A DNA stretch of 64,000 bases, from assembly GCF_003008555.2 (NCBI RefSeq), contig NZ_CP027665.1:558001-622000 (forward strand). The letters are read 5' to 3'. Below are positions 53,432 to 64,000 of the stretch, one piece after another. Source of the DNA: Pukyongiella litopenaei. GTDB lineage: Bacteria > Pseudomonadota > Alphaproteobacteria > Rhodobacterales > Rhodobacteraceae. How positions within the stretch are numbered: position 1 is the stretch's first letter; the number at the start of each line of letters is the position of its first letter. Position numbers and translations under genes: made by a program. Under the pieces are notes generated by a model, which saw nothing but the letters and a program-made list of their open reading frames with translations, was not told the origin of the DNA and ran no database searches.

Positions 53432-54247
53432 TCAGAGCAGGACCGCGCTGCCCCAGATATAGACGGCGAAGAACAGGAACAGCCACACCACGTCGACAAA
53501 GTGCCAGTACCAGGCGGCGGCCTCGAAACCGATATGTTTCTCGGGGGTGAAATCGCCCTTGATCGCGCGCAGCAGGCAGACGATCAGGAAGATGGTCCCG
53601 ATGATGACGTGGAACCCGTGGAACCCGGTTGCCATGAAGAAGTTCGAGAAGAACCGGTCGCCGCCGAATTCCCAGCCCTCGTGCAGCAGCAATTCGCCGT
53701 ATTCATAGGCCTGGAGCACGGTGAACGCGATCCCCAGCACGATGCCGACGGCCAGCCCGGTGATCAGGTCCCGGCGGTTGTTTTCATGCACCAGCGCATG
53801 GTGCGCCCAGGTGACGGCGCAGCCCGACAGCAGCAGGACCAGCGTGTTGATCAGCGGCAGGTGGAACGCGTCGATGGCATGGATATTCGGCGGCACATAG
53901 GTGCTGCCCACATAGGTTTCCATCGGATAGATGGCATGTTTGAAGAAGGACCAGAACCACGCGAAGAAGAACATCACCTCGGACATGATGAACAGGATGA
54001 AGCCGTAGCGCAGGCCGATCCGCACCACCGGGGTGTGGTCGCCTTCGTGACTTTCCTTGATCACGTCCGACCACCAGCCGAACATCGTGTAGAGCACGGC
54101 CAGCAGCCCGGCGCCGAAGACATAGGCGGTGATCCCGTGCATCCACAGCACCGCACCCACCAGCATGGTGAACCCGGCCACGGCTCCGAGCAGCGGCCAG
54201 ACCGAGGGGTGCAGAATGTGGTAATCGTGGTTCTTTACATGTGCCAT
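53432..54247 (-). CDS. ctaE: Cytochrome c oxidase subunit III
   Basis: 271 residues with seven membrane helices. Typical segments: [53 protein letters not shown] and [14 protein letters not shown], ending [14 protein letters not shown]. Structural and proton-path subunit of the aa3 oxidase in the inner membrane. Confidence 0.97.
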   Translation of the reverse strand: MAHVKNHDYHILHPSVWPLLGAVAGFTMLVGAVLWMHGITAYVFGAGLLAVLYTMFGWWSDVIKESHEGDHTPVVRIGLRYGFILFIMSEVMFFFAWFWSFFKHAIYPMETYVGSTYVPPNIHAIDAFHLPLINTLVLLLSGCAVTWAHHALVHENNRRDLITGLAVGIVLGIAFTVLQAYEYGELLLHEGWEFGGDRFFSNFFMATGFHGFHVIIGTIFLIVCLLRAIKGDFTPEKHIGFEAAAWYWHFVDVVWLFLFFAVYIWGSAVLL

Positions 54248-54272
54248 TTAAGTGTCCCTCACCTCTCGGGCA

Positions 54273-54842
54273 TCAGTTCATGTTGGTGCCTGCCGCGCTG
54301 TCAAGGGCGTCGTCGCCTTCGGGCAGGTCGATTTCGTGAAACGTGTAGGAAAGCGTGATGCGCTTTACATGCTTGGCGTCGATGTCGTCCACAATCTCGG
54401 GATCGACATAGAAGGTGACCGGCATCTGCACCGTCTCGCCCGGCTGCAGGATCTGCTGTTCGAAACAGAAACAGGCGATCTTGGTGAAATAGCCGCCGGC
54501 CTCGTAGGGAAAGACATTGTAGCTGGCCGCCCCGGCGATGGGCCGGTCGGTCGGGTTGTGCGCCTCGTAGAAGGCCAGGCCGGTTTCGCCGATCCGCAGT
54601 TCCATCTCGCGCTCGACCGGTTTGAATTCCCAGGGGAAATCGCGTTCCTTGCTCGCGTCGAAGCGGATCTTGACGATGCGGTCGAGCACCTCGTCCGAGC
54701 CGGCCTCGGCGGTGCCGGGGGTGCCGCCAAAGCCGGTGACGCGGCAGAACCAGTCGTAGAACGGCACCGATGCCCAGGCCAGCGCGCCCATGACCAGCAC
54801 GACGCCCACCAGCCGGATCGCGGTTTTCTGCTGCGCCTGCAT
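54273..54842 (-). CDS. ctaG: Cytochrome c oxidase assembly protein CtaG (Cox11)
   Basis: Copper chaperone for the CuB site of subunit I. 189 residues: N-terminal membrane helix (residues 8-28), VPFYDWFCRVTGFGGT, and the copper-binding CFCFEQQ segment with ETVQMPVTFYVDP. Its ATG overlaps the stop of the 54-residue gene (TGATG). Confidence 0.96.
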   Translation of the reverse strand: MQAQQKTAIRLVGVVLVMGALAWASVPFYDWFCRVTGFGGTPGTAEAGSDEVLDRIVKIRFDASKERDFPWEFKPVEREMELRIGETGLAFYEAHNPTDRPIAGAASYNVFPYEAGGYFTKIACFCFEQQILQPGETVQMPVTFYVDPEIVDDIDAKHVKRITLSYTFHEIDLPEGDDALDSAAGTNMN

Positions 54843-55006
54843 CAGTTCAGCTCCTCGGCCTTGGGCAGTTCGAAATCGCCCGAGGTCACCTTGACCACGG
54901 TCAGCCCGAACACCAGCGCGATGAAGGCGGCCAGCGCCAGCCCCAGCCCGATATTGCGGCTGCGGCGGCGGTGATGAAGTTCGTGGGTGGTGCGATCAAA
55001 GCTCAT
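54842..55006 (-). CDS. Small membrane protein of the cox operon (CoxF-like position)
   Basis: 54 residues: a charged start ([20 protein letters not shown]), one membrane helix ([18 protein letters not shown]) and a short acidic tail ending [13 protein letters not shown] at 55006 overlaps the ctaB stop (ATGA) and the TGA overlaps the ctaG start (TGATG), so it is clearly translated with them. A small protein at this place is known in alphaproteobacterial cox operons; its function is unclear. Confidence 0.85.
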   Translation of the reverse strand: MSFDRTTHELHHRRRSRNIGLGLALAAFIALVFGLTVVKVTSGDFELPKAEELN

Positions 55007-55947
55007 CCCCAGCCTCCCAGCCCCCAGGGCGCCAACAGCGTTTCGGCCAGGATCGCGCCGAAATGCAGGAACAGATAGAGCAGCGACAGGCGGAAGAACC
55101 GGCGTTCCACCGCAAAGCTGTCCGCCTCGGCCATGGTTTCGTCGCGGCCGCGGATGCGCAGCGCGCCGCGCAGGAACAGCGCGTTCATCACCAGCGACAC
55201 CGCCAGGTAGACCGGCCCGCCGATCGCGGTGAACGCGGTGGCCAGCGACAGCACCGCCAGCAGCACCGTGTAGACCAGGATATGGGTGCGGGTGGCGCGG
55301 CGGCCATGAGTGACGGTGAGCATCGGCACGCCCGCATCGTCATAGTCCGAGCGCATGAACAGCGCCAGCGCCCAGAAATGCGGCGGGGTCCACATGAACA
55401 CCAGCGCGAACATCAGCCACGGCTCGACCGCCATGCTGCCGGTCGCGGCCAGCCAGCCGACCACCGGCGGAAAGGCTCCGGCGGCACCGCCGATGACGAT
55501 GTTCTGCGGCGTCGTGCGCTTCAGCCACATCGAGTAGATGACCACATAGAAGAAGATGGTGAAGCCCAGCATCGCCCCGGCGGCGATATTGGTCGCCAGC
55601 GCCAGCATCGTGACCGCCAGCACCGCCAGCGCCAGTCCGAAGCCCAGCGCCTCGCCCGGTTCGACCCGGCCGGCCGGGATCGGGCGGTTGCGGGTGCGTT
55701 TCATCACCCGGTCGATATCTGCGTCCCACCACATGTTCAGCGCGCCCGAGGCGCCGCCGCCCAGCGCGATAAACAGGATCGCGCTGAACCCGATCAGCGG
55801 ATGCACCGGCACCGGCGCGGCCAGCAGCCCGACCAGCGCGGTGAACACCACCAGCGACATCACCCGCGGTTTGAGCAGGGCAAAGAAGTCGCCGAATTCG
55901 GCCTCGCCCTGGCGTGCGGTGCTTGCGTTGATGCTGGCGTCGGTCAT
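55003..55947 (-). CDS. ctaB: Protohaem IX farnesyltransferase (haem O synthase)
   Basis: UbiA-family prenyltransferase making haem O for the aa3 oxidase. 314 residues with about nine helices; the first Asp-rich site [19 protein letters not shown] and second [10 protein letters not shown] are intact. Start chosen at 55947 (MTDASINAS), with a weaker in-frame ATG at 55989. Confidence 0.96.
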   Translation of the reverse strand: MTDASINASTARQGEAEFGDFFALLKPRVMSLVVFTALVGLLAAPVPVHPLIGFSAILFIALGGGASGALNMWWDADIDRVMKRTRNRPIPAGRVEPGEALGFGLALAVLAVTMLALATNIAAGAMLGFTIFFYVVIYSMWLKRTTPQNIVIGGAAGAFPPVVGWLAATGSMAVEPWLMFALVFMWTPPHFWALALFMRSDYDDAGVPMLTVTHGRRATRTHILVYTVLLAVLSLATAFTAIGGPVYLAVSLVMNALFLRGALRIRGRDETMAEADSFAVERRFFRLSLLYLFLHFGAILAETLLAPWGLGGWG

Positions 55948-56049
55948 GGTCGTTCTGTCACTGCGTCGGACGCGCCGGGCGCGCCACATGGTTCTTGCTG
56001 AGGCCGGCGGGGATCAGGTCCCGCCGCCCCGGTCCGGGTCAGCCCCGGC

Positions 56050-56901
56050 TCAGTTCATCGCCACGCGGAACGGCGCGGTCCGGTCGCCGGAGAGGCCGGC
56101 ATATTCTTCCTTCGCCTGCGCGAGCCATTCGGCATAGGCCTCTTCGCTCACCACCTTGACGGTGATCGGCATATAGGCGTGATCCTTGCCGCAGAGTTCC
56201 GAACACTGGCCGAAATAGGTGCCTTCCTTTTCGGCGGCGAACCACAGTTCGGCCAGCCGGCCCGGAACCGCGTCCTGTTTCACGCCGAAGGCGGGGATGG
56301 TCCACGAATGGATCACGTCGGCCCCGGTGACCTGCATCACGACGGTCTTGCCCACCGGGATCACCACGGCGGTATCGGTCGCCAGCAGGTATTCATCCTC
56401 GGAATACCCGTGCTCGGCCAGTTCTTCCTTTTCGAGCTTGAAGCTCTCGAACCCGAACCCTTCGTCCACATATTCATAGCCCCAGTACCACTGGTAGCCG
56501 GTCACCTTGATGGTGATGTCGCCCTCGGGGATTTCCTGCTGCTTGAACAGCACCGGCAGCGAGAACGCCCCGATGAACACCAGGATCACGATCGGAATCA
56601 CCGTCCACGCCACCTCGAGCGGCGAATTATGAGTGAAGGATGCGGGATTCGGGTTGGTGCGCCGGTTGAAGCGCATGATCACGAACAGCAGCAGCGCGGT
56701 CACGAAAACGCAGATCGCGGTGATGATGATCAGGATCAGGTTGTCGAGAAAGTGCAGATCACGGGCAAGTTCGGTGGCGGCGGGCTGGAACCCCATCGCG
56801 CCATCCACGGGTTTGCCAATGGATTCAAGACCTTCCTGCGCCGCTGCCGGCAGAGCGGAAAGGGCGGCAAGAAGCCCGGAAAGGGTCAGTGCATTCTTCA
56901 T
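56050..56901 (-). CDS. ctaC: Cytochrome c oxidase subunit II
   Basis: 283 residues: signal peptide, two membrane helices ([19 protein letters not shown] and [16 protein letters not shown]), and a periplasmic CuA domain with [11 protein letters not shown] and C-x3-C-x3-H-x2-M in [12 protein letters not shown]. Accepts electrons from cytochrome c. First gene of ctaC-ctaB-small gene-ctaG-ctaE-surf1. Subunit I (ctaD) is not in the window. Confidence 0.97.
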   Translation of the reverse strand: MKNALTLSGLLAALSALPAAAQEGLESIGKPVDGAMGFQPAATELARDLHFLDNLILIIITAICVFVTALLLFVIMRFNRRTNPNPASFTHNSPLEVAWTVIPIVILVFIGAFSLPVLFKQQEIPEGDITIKVTGYQWYWGYEYVDEGFGFESFKLEKEELAEHGYSEDEYLLATDTAVVIPVGKTVVMQVTGADVIHSWTIPAFGVKQDAVPGRLAELWFAAEKEGTYFGQCSELCGKDHAYMPITVKVVSEEAYAEWLAQAKEEYAGLSGDRTAPFRVAMN

Positions 56902-57036
56902 GTCGTATCCTGATCGTTAGATCGCGTGTGCTGTCTGGTTCCCGACTCTCAGGGCGCGGGCGCAAACAATCACACTGGCCCCCCGGTTGTCATCGTCGCC
57001 GCTAGAAATCATATTCCGACCGGCAGATAAAGAGAC

Positions 57037-57042
57037 ATGATA
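57037..57042 (-). promoter_or_regulatory. Candidate ctaC promoter -10 element
   Basis: TATCAT on the minus strand (57042-57037) places a start site near 57030, so the FNR box centred at 57069.5 would sit about 40 bases upstream of it, the standard class II activator position. No recognisable -35 is present, as expected of an activator-dependent promoter. Confidence 0.4.
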
Positions 57043-57062
57043 GCGTCACATCGCCGCTTTTT

Positions 57063-57076
57063 TTGATTTAGATCAA
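57063..57076. promoter_or_regulatory. Perfect FNR/FnrL box between ctaC and tldD
   Basis: TTGATTTAGATCAA is an exact TTGAT-N4-ATCAA site. It lies 161 bp before ctaC and only 19 bp before the tldD ATG. Oxygen-responsive control of the oxidase operon, of tldD, or both is likely. Confidence 0.75.
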
Positions 57077-57095
57077 CTTTTCGGAGGCTCCCGGC

Positions 57096-58517
<1,422 letters not shown>

Positions 58518-58635
58518 CCGCCCCGGCGGGGCCGTTCGCGGGTTTTTCGGAAAATCCTTGCGGAATAGGCGATTATTCACCTGTCATTAACCTCCGCCGC
58601 GCTATGCCTGTCCCTGCAATCAGGCGGAGCGGCGG

Positions 58636-59790
58636 ATGACCGGAGAATTCAGTTCTTCCACTCACCCCCAATTCCCACCCACCACGGAAGACGATCGGTT
58701 CGCGTGGCTTCGCCTGTTGCGCTCGCGCCGGGTCGGGGTGTCGACCTTTCACCGGTTGATGGCCGATTACGGCACCGCGCAGAACGCGCTGGATGCGCTG
58801 CCCGAAGTGGCGCGCGCCGCCGGGGTCCGGGATTATGAACCATGTCCCGCCGGCATCATCGAGGCCGAATTGAAACGGGCAAGGGCCGCGCGTGCGCGGC
58901 TCTTGTGCCTCGGCGATCCCGACTATCCCGAGCTGCTGGCCGGCATATCCGATGCGCCGCCCCTGCTCTGGGCGATCGGCGACACCGCGCTGCTGCGCCG
59001 CCCCGCGATCGCGCTGGTCGGCGCTCGCAACGCCTCCAGCCTGGGCACGCGCATGGCCCGCAGGCTGGCCCGCGACCTGGGCCAGTCCGGTCATGTGATC
59101 GCGTCGGGGCTGGCGCGCGGCGTCGACACCGCCGCCCATATCGGCGCGCTGGCCACCGGCACCGTCGCGGTGATGGCCGGCGGCGTCGATCACGTCTATC
59201 CGGTCGAGAACACGCAGCTGGCGCAGGACATCGCCGCCTGCGGGCTGCGCCTGTCGGAACAGCCGATGGGGGTCGAGCCGCATGCCCGTCATTTCCCGCC
59301 GCGCAACCGCATCGTGTCGGGCCTGTCCCGCGCGGTCGTGGTGATCGAGGCGGCGGCGAAATCGGGCAGCCTGATCACCGCGCGCGACGCGCTCGACCAG
59401 GGGCGCGAGGTGCTGGCGGTGCCGGGCCATCCCTTCGATGCCCGCGCCGCGGGGTGCAACATGCTGATCCGCGACGGCGCGACGCTGGTGCGCGGGGCCG
59501 AGGACGTGCTCGCCACCCTGCCCGCGCAGCCGGGACCCGACCCCGCCCCGGCCACGCCGGAGGCGCTGCGCGACCTGCCACCGCCGCCGCCGGAACGCCG
59601 CAGCCTGCGCGACACGGCCGGCCTGCATGACATCATCCTTTCGCGGCTGGGCATGGCGCCGGTGCCCGAGGACCAGGTGATCCGCGACCTGTCGCTGACA
59701 CCCGGCGAGGCGGCGCCGGTGATCGTGGATCTCGAACTGGACGGGCGGATACAGCGCCAGCCCGGCGGCCTGCTGACGCGCAAGGACTGA
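58636..59790 (+). CDS. dprA: DNA-processing protein DprA
   Basis: 384 residues. Loads RecA on incoming single-stranded DNA during transformation. N-terminal helix-hairpin part, Rossmann-like core with LVGARNASSLGTRMARRLA, SGLARGVDTAAHIGAL and PRNRIVSGLSRAVVVIEAA, and a C-terminal winged helix (about residues 325-380). The complete domain set suggests competence or recombination function. Confidence 0.95.
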   Translation: MTGEFSSSTHPQFPPTTEDDRFAWLRLLRSRRVGVSTFHRLMADYGTAQNALDALPEVARAAGVRDYEPCPAGIIEAELKRARAARARLLCLGDPDYPELLAGISDAPPLLWAIGDTALLRRPAIALVGARNASSLGTRMARRLARDLGQSGHVIASGLARGVDTAAHIGALATGTVAVMAGGVDHVYPVENTQLAQDIAACGLRLSEQPMGVEPHARHFPPRNRIVSGLSRAVVVIEAAAKSGSLITARDALDQGREVLAVPGHPFDARAAGCNMLIRDGATLVRGAEDVLATLPAQPGPDPAPATPEALRDLPPPPPERRSLRDTAGLHDIILSRLGMAPVPEDQVIRDLSLTPGEAAPVIVDLELDGRIQRQPGGLLTRKD

Positions 59791-59895
59791 GCGGCGGGTC
59801 GCGCAAGGCTTTCGCGAACCGGCGTTTTTCCCGCGTTTTCAGATGGCTGCAGGATGCCACAGGGCAGCGGACTGGACTGCGGACTGGGCCGCGGA

Positions 59896-59924
59896 TTGAC
59901 AATCTCCCCTTGCGCCCCACATGT
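59896..59924 (+). promoter_or_regulatory. Candidate sigma-70 promoter of topA
   Basis: TTGACA (59896-59901), 17-bp spacer, then ACATGT (59919-59924). The -35 is exact, the -10 weak. About 50 bp before the topA start. Confidence 0.4.
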
Positions 59925-59972
59925 TGCGCCGCCATAGACGCCGCAAATCCCAACCGCGAGGAACTCCGTCCA

Positions 59973-62525
59973 ATGCCCGTCGTCGTTGTCGAATCCCCGG
60001 CCAAGGCCAAGACGATCAACAAGTATCTCGGCGATGATTACACCGTGCTGGCCTCCTATGGGCATGTGCGCGACCTGCCGGCCAAGGACGGATCAGTCGA
60101 CCCCGATGCCGGGTTCTCGATGACGTGGGAGGTCGGCGCCGACAGCCGCAAGCATGTCAAGGCGATCGCCGACGCGCTGAAAGAGGACAATGCCCTGATT
60201 CTCGCCACCGACCCCGACCGCGAGGGCGAGGCAATCTCCTGGCATCTGGAAGAGGCGCTGCGCAAGCGCCGGGCGCTGAAGAAGGACACGCCGGTCAGCC
60301 GGGTGGTGTTCAACGCGATCACCAAATCCGCCGTCACCGAGGCGATGCGGAACCCGCGCGAGATCGACGCGCCGCTGGTCGAGGCCTACCTGGCACGGCG
60401 GGCGCTGGACTACCTGGTCGGGTTCAACCTGTCGCCGGTGCTGTGGCGCAAGCTGCCGGGCGCGCGGTCGGCGGGCCGGGTACAGTCGGTCTGCCTGCGC
60501 CTGATCGTCGAACGCGAAATGGAGATCGAGGCCTTCGATCCGCAGGAATACTGGACCGTCAAGGCGACCCTCGCCACCCCGCGCGGGCAGGAATACGAGG
60601 CCCGGCTGGTCTCGCTGGCGGGCGACCGGCTCGACAAGATGTCGCTGGGCAACGAAACCCAGGCCGAGATGGCGGTTCAGGCGATTGCCAGCCGCGACCT
60701 GACCGTGCAGGCGGTCGAGGCCAAACCCGCCAGCCGCAACCCCGCCCCGCCGTTCATGACCTCGACCCTGCAGCAGGAGGCCAGCCGCAAGTTCGGCATG
60801 GGCGCGCGCCAGACGATGAGCGCGGCGCAGCGGCTGTATGAGGCGGGATACATCACCTATATGCGGACCGACGGTATCGACATGGCGCCCGAGGCGGTCA
60901 GCGCGGCACGGGAGGCGATCGCCGCGCGCTATGGCGAGGCCTATGTGCCGGGATCGCCGCGGGTCTACAAGAACAAGGCCAAGAACGCGCAGGAGGCGCA
61001 TGAATGCATCCGCCCCACCGACATGATGCGGGACGCGGGCGAACTGAAGGTGACCGACCAGGACCAGCGCAGGCTCTATGACCTGATCTGGAAACGCACC
61101 CTGGCCTGCCAGATGGAGGGCGCGCGGCTGGAACGCACCACGGTCGAGATCGGCAGCGCCGACGGTCAGGTGGGCCTGCGCGCCACCGGTCAGGTGGTGC
61201 TGTTCGATGGGTTCCTGCGGGTCTACGAGGAAGGCCGCGACGAGGTCCCGGAGGAGGAGGACGACAAGCGCCTGCCGCAGATCGCCCGCGGCGAAACCGC
61301 CGAGAAACGCGATGTCATCCCGGACCAGCATTTCACCCAGCCGCCGCCGCGCTATACCGAGGCGACGCTGGTCAAGAAGATGGAGGAACTGGGCATCGGG
61401 CGGCCATCGACCTATGCCAGCATCGTCACCACGATTCAGGACCGCGAATATGTCCGCAAGGACAAGAACCGCCTGATCCCCGAGGACAAGGGCCGTATCG
61501 TCACCGTGTTCCTGCTCAATTTCTTCCGGCAATATGTGGGCTACGAGTTCACCGCCAACCTGGAAGAGGAACTGGACGATGTCAGCGCCGGTAAGCGCGA
61601 CTATCGCAATGTGCTGAACCGGTTCTGGACCGATTTCTCGGCCGCGATCGCGGAAACCAAGGAGTTGCGCAACGCCCGCGTGCTCGACGTGCTGGACGAC
61701 GCGCTGGCCGACCAGCTCTATCCCCCGCGCGAGGATGGCAGCGACCCGCGGCTCTGCCCGAAATGCGGCACCGGCCAGCTGCATCTGAAATCGTCGCGCA
61801 CCGGCGGCTTCGTGGGCTGCGGCAACTATCCCGAATGCCGCTACACCCGCCCGATCTCGGGCGAGGGCGCGCAGGGCGAGGAACGGATGCTGGGCGCGGA
61901 CGGGGATGACGAGATCTGGCTGAAGGCCGGGCGGTTCGGCCCCTATGTGCAGCGCGGCGAACCGACCGAGGACAACAAGAAACCGCCGCGCGCTTCGCTG
62001 CCGCGTGGCTGGAGCGCCGCCGACATGGACCTCGACAAGGCGCTGACGCTGCTCAGCCTGCCGCGCGAGATCGGGGCCCATCCCGATGGCGGCACCATCA
62101 GCGCCAATTTCGGACGTTTCGGCCCCTACCTGATGCACCAGCTGCCGGACGAGGCCAAACCGGTCTATGCCAATCTCAAGGACCCCAACGACGTGTTCGA
62201 GATCGGCATGAACCGGGCGGTCGAACTGCTGGCCGAGAAACGCGCCAATCCGCGCGGCCGGGGCCGTGCCGCCGCCAAGCCGCTGAAGGAACTGGGCGAA
62301 CATCCCCAGAGCGGCGGGCCGGTGAACGTGATGGATGGCCGCTATGGGCCCTATGTGAAGTGGGAAAAGGTGAACGCCACCCTGCCCAAGGACGTGGAGC
62401 CCGACGCGGTCACGATGGAAATGGCGGTGCAGCTGATCGCCGAGAAAGAGGCCAAGAAAGGCACCCGGAAGAAGGCCGGTGCGGCAAAGAAACCGGCAAA
62501 GAAGCCCGCCAAGAAAACCGCCTGA
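59973..62525 (+). CDS. topA: DNA topoisomerase I
   Basis: 850 residues. Toprim domain VVVESPAKAKTINKYLG with DPDREGEAISWH, catalytic tyrosine in GYITYMRTDGIDM, one visible tetracysteine-like zinc finger (CPKCGTGQLH...GCGNYPEC) and repeated FGPY modules. The end is a lysine-rich tail (KKPAKKPAKKTA). Relaxes negative supercoils. Start by homology; CGAGGAA lies upstream. Confidence 0.97.
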   Translation: MPVVVVESPAKAKTINKYLGDDYTVLASYGHVRDLPAKDGSVDPDAGFSMTWEVGADSRKHVKAIADALKEDNALILATDPDREGEAISWHLEEALRKRRALKKDTPVSRVVFNAITKSAVTEAMRNPREIDAPLVEAYLARRALDYLVGFNLSPVLWRKLPGARSAGRVQSVCLRLIVEREMEIEAFDPQEYWTVKATLATPRGQEYEARLVSLAGDRLDKMSLGNETQAEMAVQAIASRDLTVQAVEAKPASRNPAPPFMTSTLQQEASRKFGMGARQTMSAAQRLYEAGYITYMRTDGIDMAPEAVSAAREAIAARYGEAYVPGSPRVYKNKAKNAQEAHECIRPTDMMRDAGELKVTDQDQRRLYDLIWKRTLACQMEGARLERTTVEIGSADGQVGLRATGQVVLFDGFLRVYEEGRDEVPEEEDDKRLPQIARGETAEKRDVIPDQHFTQPPPRYTEATLVKKMEELGIGRPSTYASIVTTIQDREYVRKDKNRLIPEDKGRIVTVFLLNFFRQYVGYEFTANLEEELDDVSAGKRDYRNVLNRFWTDFSAAIAETKELRNARVLDVLDDALADQLYPPREDGSDPRLCPKCGTGQLHLKSSRTGGFVGCGNYPECRYTRPISGEGAQGEERMLGADGDDEIWLKAGRFGPYVQRGEPTEDNKKPPRASLPRGWSAADMDLDKALTLLSLPREIGAHPDGGTISANFGRFGPYLMHQLPDEAKPVYANLKDPNDVFEIGMNRAVELLAEKRANPRGRGRAAAKPLKELGEHPQSGGPVNVMDGRYGPYVKWEKVNATLPKDVEPDAVTMEMAVQLIAEKEAKKGTRKKAGAAKKPAKKPAKKTA

Positions 62526-62564
62526 GACCGTCCCTGCCTGCGCGCGCGGGCACCGGCACCCGCG

Positions 62565-63161
62565 TCAGGGGCCGTCCCGCTCCGGGGCAACGGCGGCGAT
62601 GATCCTGGCCATCGCCGCCTCGAAGGGGGCGGGATCGGCGCCCAGCGATATCGCCAGCGCGGCGCGGTCATAGGCCGCCGACAGCACTTCTGACAGCGCG
62701 TCCAGCAGCGCGGCGTCGATGCGCCCGCCCGCGGCCTGCGCCAGGCCGGTGCGCAGGGCCGCCCTGCCCCCGCCGGCATCGATGCGGTCCATTTCCGCGA
62801 CCCCCAGCACCGCCGGACCGTCGACCAGCAGGAGCCGCGCCCGCCCGGGTTCGGCCATGGCGGCGAAGAAGGCGGAACTGCCCGCCGCCATCGCCCCTGC
62901 CCCACCCGGCTGCGCCCCGGCGTCGATGGCGCGGGCGAGATCGCCGGCTTCGGCGGCAACCACTGCGCGGAACAGATCGGCCTTGTCGGCGAAATGATGA
63001 TAGAGCGCGCCGCGCGTCACCTCGGCCGCACGCACGATTTCCGGCGTCGAGGTCTCGGCATATCCCTTCTCGACGAACAACGCCCGCGCGCAGGCGATCA
63101 GCCTGGCCCGCATCGCCGCCCGGCGGTCGGCATTGGGGACGGGTTTCGATTCTTCTTGCAT
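62565..63161 (-). CDS. TetR family transcriptional regulator
   Basis: 198 residues. Helix-turn-helix near residues 30-60 (TPEIVRAAEVTRGALYHHFA) with a divergent C-terminal ligand domain. The ATG at 63161 is preferred to 63194 because an operator lies immediately upstream. Divergent from a VOC-fold gene that it probably controls. Confidence 0.9.
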   Translation of the reverse strand: MQEESKPVPNADRRAAMRARLIACARALFVEKGYAETSTPEIVRAAEVTRGALYHHFADKADLFRAVVAAEAGDLARAIDAGAQPGGAGAMAAGSSAFFAAMAEPGRARLLLVDGPAVLGVAEMDRIDAGGGRAALRTGLAQAAGGRIDAALLDALSEVLSAAYDRAALAISLGADPAPFEAAMARIIAAVAPERDGP

Positions 63162-63178
63162 ACATACAGCCTGTATGT
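63162..63178. promoter_or_regulatory. TetR operator 1
   Basis: ACATACAG-C-CTGTATGT is a perfect 17-bp palindrome touching the TetR start codon. It is almost identical to the site at 63191, 29 bp away centre to centre. Confidence 0.75.
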
Positions 63179-63190
63179 TTAATGGCACAT

Positions 63191-63207
63191 ACATACAGAC
63201 TGTATGC
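63191..63207. promoter_or_regulatory. TetR operator 2
   Basis: ACATACAG-A-CTGTATGC, one outer mismatch from symmetry. It lies 19 bp before the VOC gene start, so binding would block that gene's promoter while site 1 blocks the regulator. Confidence 0.72.
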
Positions 63208-63226
63208 TTATTGAAAGGAGCGCAAG

Positions 63227-63652
63227 ATGAAACCGACCCAGTATTATCCGGTCATCCAGACCGACGACGTGGCGGGCACCGCCGCCTTCTACCAAGACCA
63301 TTTCGGATTTCGCCCGGCCTTTGCCGCGGATTGGTATGTGCATTTGCAATCCGCCGCCGATCCGTCGGTGAACATCGCCGTGCTGGACGGGCAGCACGAA
63401 ACCATCCCCGAACCCGGCCGGGGCACCGCCCGCGGCATCATCCTGAATTTCGAGGTCGCGGATGTGGATGCCGAACATGCGCGGCTGGCGGATGCCGGCC
63501 TGCCGATCCTGAAACCGCTCTGCGATGAGGCTTTCGGCCAGCGCCACTTTATCACCGCGGACCCCAACGGCGTGCTGATCGACGTGATCACACCGATCCC
63601 GCCCAGCGCCGAATTCGCGGAACAATACCGGGCCGACGCCCTGCCCGCCTGA
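63227..63652 (+). CDS. VOC family (glyoxalase/bleomycin-resistance fold) protein
   Basis: 141 residues with two beta-alpha-beta-beta-beta units: [23 protein letters not shown] and [20 protein letters not shown], ending [16 protein letters not shown]. May detoxify or bind a small electrophile or drug; ligand unknown. AGGAG precedes the ATG. Divergent from the TetR gene. Confidence 0.9.
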   Translation: MKPTQYYPVIQTDDVAGTAAFYQDHFGFRPAFAADWYVHLQSAADPSVNIAVLDGQHETIPEPGRGTARGIILNFEVADVDAEHARLADAGLPILKPLCDEAFGQRHFITADPNGVLIDVITPIPPSAEFAEQYRADALPA

Positions 63653-63743
63653 CCCCGGCCCGGCGGCTGCCGCGCGCAATTGACTCTCCCCTGACCCCAC
63701 GGCACAAGCGGGGCGACCGAACGGATCAGGGGAGATCAATCGT

Positions 63744-64000
63744 ATGAAGAAGGTCTATGGCTCCGCGGCTGAGGCGCTGGACGGGGTGTTGCAGGACGGG
63801 ATGCTGATCGCGGCTGGCGGGTTCGGGCTCTGCGGTATTCCGGAACTGCTGTTGAATGCGATCAGGGACAGCGGCGTGAAGGACCTGACATTCGCGTCCA
63901 ACAACGCCGGCGTGGACGATTTCGGCATCGGCATCCTGCTGCAGACACGGCAGGTCAGAAAGATGATCAGCTCTTATGTGGGCGAGAATGCCGAATTCAT
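63744..64000 (+). CDS. scoA: 3-oxoacid CoA-transferase subunit A (partial)
   Basis: The first 85 residues are seen, cut by the window end. AAGGFGLCGIPELLLNAIRD and the later SNNAGVDDFGIG are the N-terminal CoA-transferase subunit A pattern; activates acetoacetate with succinyl-CoA. AGGGGAGA precedes the ATG at 63744. Subunit B should follow outside the window. Confidence 0.92.
   Translation, partial: MKKVYGSAAEALDGVLQDGMLIAAGGFGLCGIPELLLNAIRDSGVKDLTFASNNAGVDDFGIGILLQTRQVRKMISSYVGENAEF

Noticed and set aside
58520-58547. Terminator after tldD
   Set aside because: The stem is only five base pairs and the T-run is more than ten bases away, so support is too weak.
60093-62303. 736-codon minus-strand open frame
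   Set aside because: Antisense to topA.

Overview
The window is GC-rich chromosomal DNA from an alphaproteobacterium, most probably a member of the Rhodobacteraceae (Roseobacter group). This rests on: a DUF1127 gene followed by CCUCCUCCC-loop hairpins (CcsR/cuckoo type RNAs); an alphaproteobacterial LexA box (GTTC-N7-GTTC) before uvrD; a ctaC-ctaB-small ORF-ctaG-ctaE-surf1-thrC-M16 peptidase gene order; and tight ATGA/TGATG overlaps throughout. No tRNA, rRNA, CRISPR array, transposase or prophage gene was found. The window is mainly a metabolic core region with one small low-GC islet.

Layout. 1-571 is non-coding, with two arrays of TGGG direct repeats resembling MraZ operators, and leads into the DUF1127-ccsR stress RNA locus (581-1045). 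uvrD (1082-3493, minus) has an SOS box. 3631-12204 is a plus-strand catabolic/uptake cluster: GMC dehydrogenase, mandelate-racemase-type enolase, PuuB-like FAD oxidase and a complete PotFGHI-type ABC importer. 12289-13990 is a lower-GC islet with two small envelope genes and decayed gene fragments, bordered by 26-bp near-identical direct repeats. Then come rsgA, an alpha/beta hydrolase, an S1P-lyase-like decarboxylase with a DUF819 transporter, and a pair of large genes: an FAD oxidoreductase with an acetoacetate-decarboxylase-like tail, followed by a class III cyclase-AAA-TPR protein.

25248-32545 is a full histidine utilisation locus: hutI-hutH-hutG-hutU in one direction, hutF-hutC in the other, with a HutC-like palindrome between them. 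Housekeeping genes follow: ptsP, lysC, an SDR that appears to start at CTG, DUF1178, Nudix, EcsC, GNAT, flavin reductase, a hexapeptide acetyltransferase, SulP, a MerR/DUF2938 divergent pair, mtnP and apt. Between mtnP and apt sits a minus-strand operon of a 49-residue cysteine-rich secreted peptide (not obvious by length filters) and a cysteine-containing anchored protein.

46181-56901 is a long minus-strand stretch: FAD-linked oxidase, MBL hydrolase, SDR, RimJ-like GNAT, M16 peptidase, thrC and the cytochrome aa3 oxidase assembly operon. A perfect FNR box lies between ctaC and tldD. The right end carries tldD, dprA, topA, a TetR/VOC divergent pair with twin operators, and the start of scoA, cut by the window edge.
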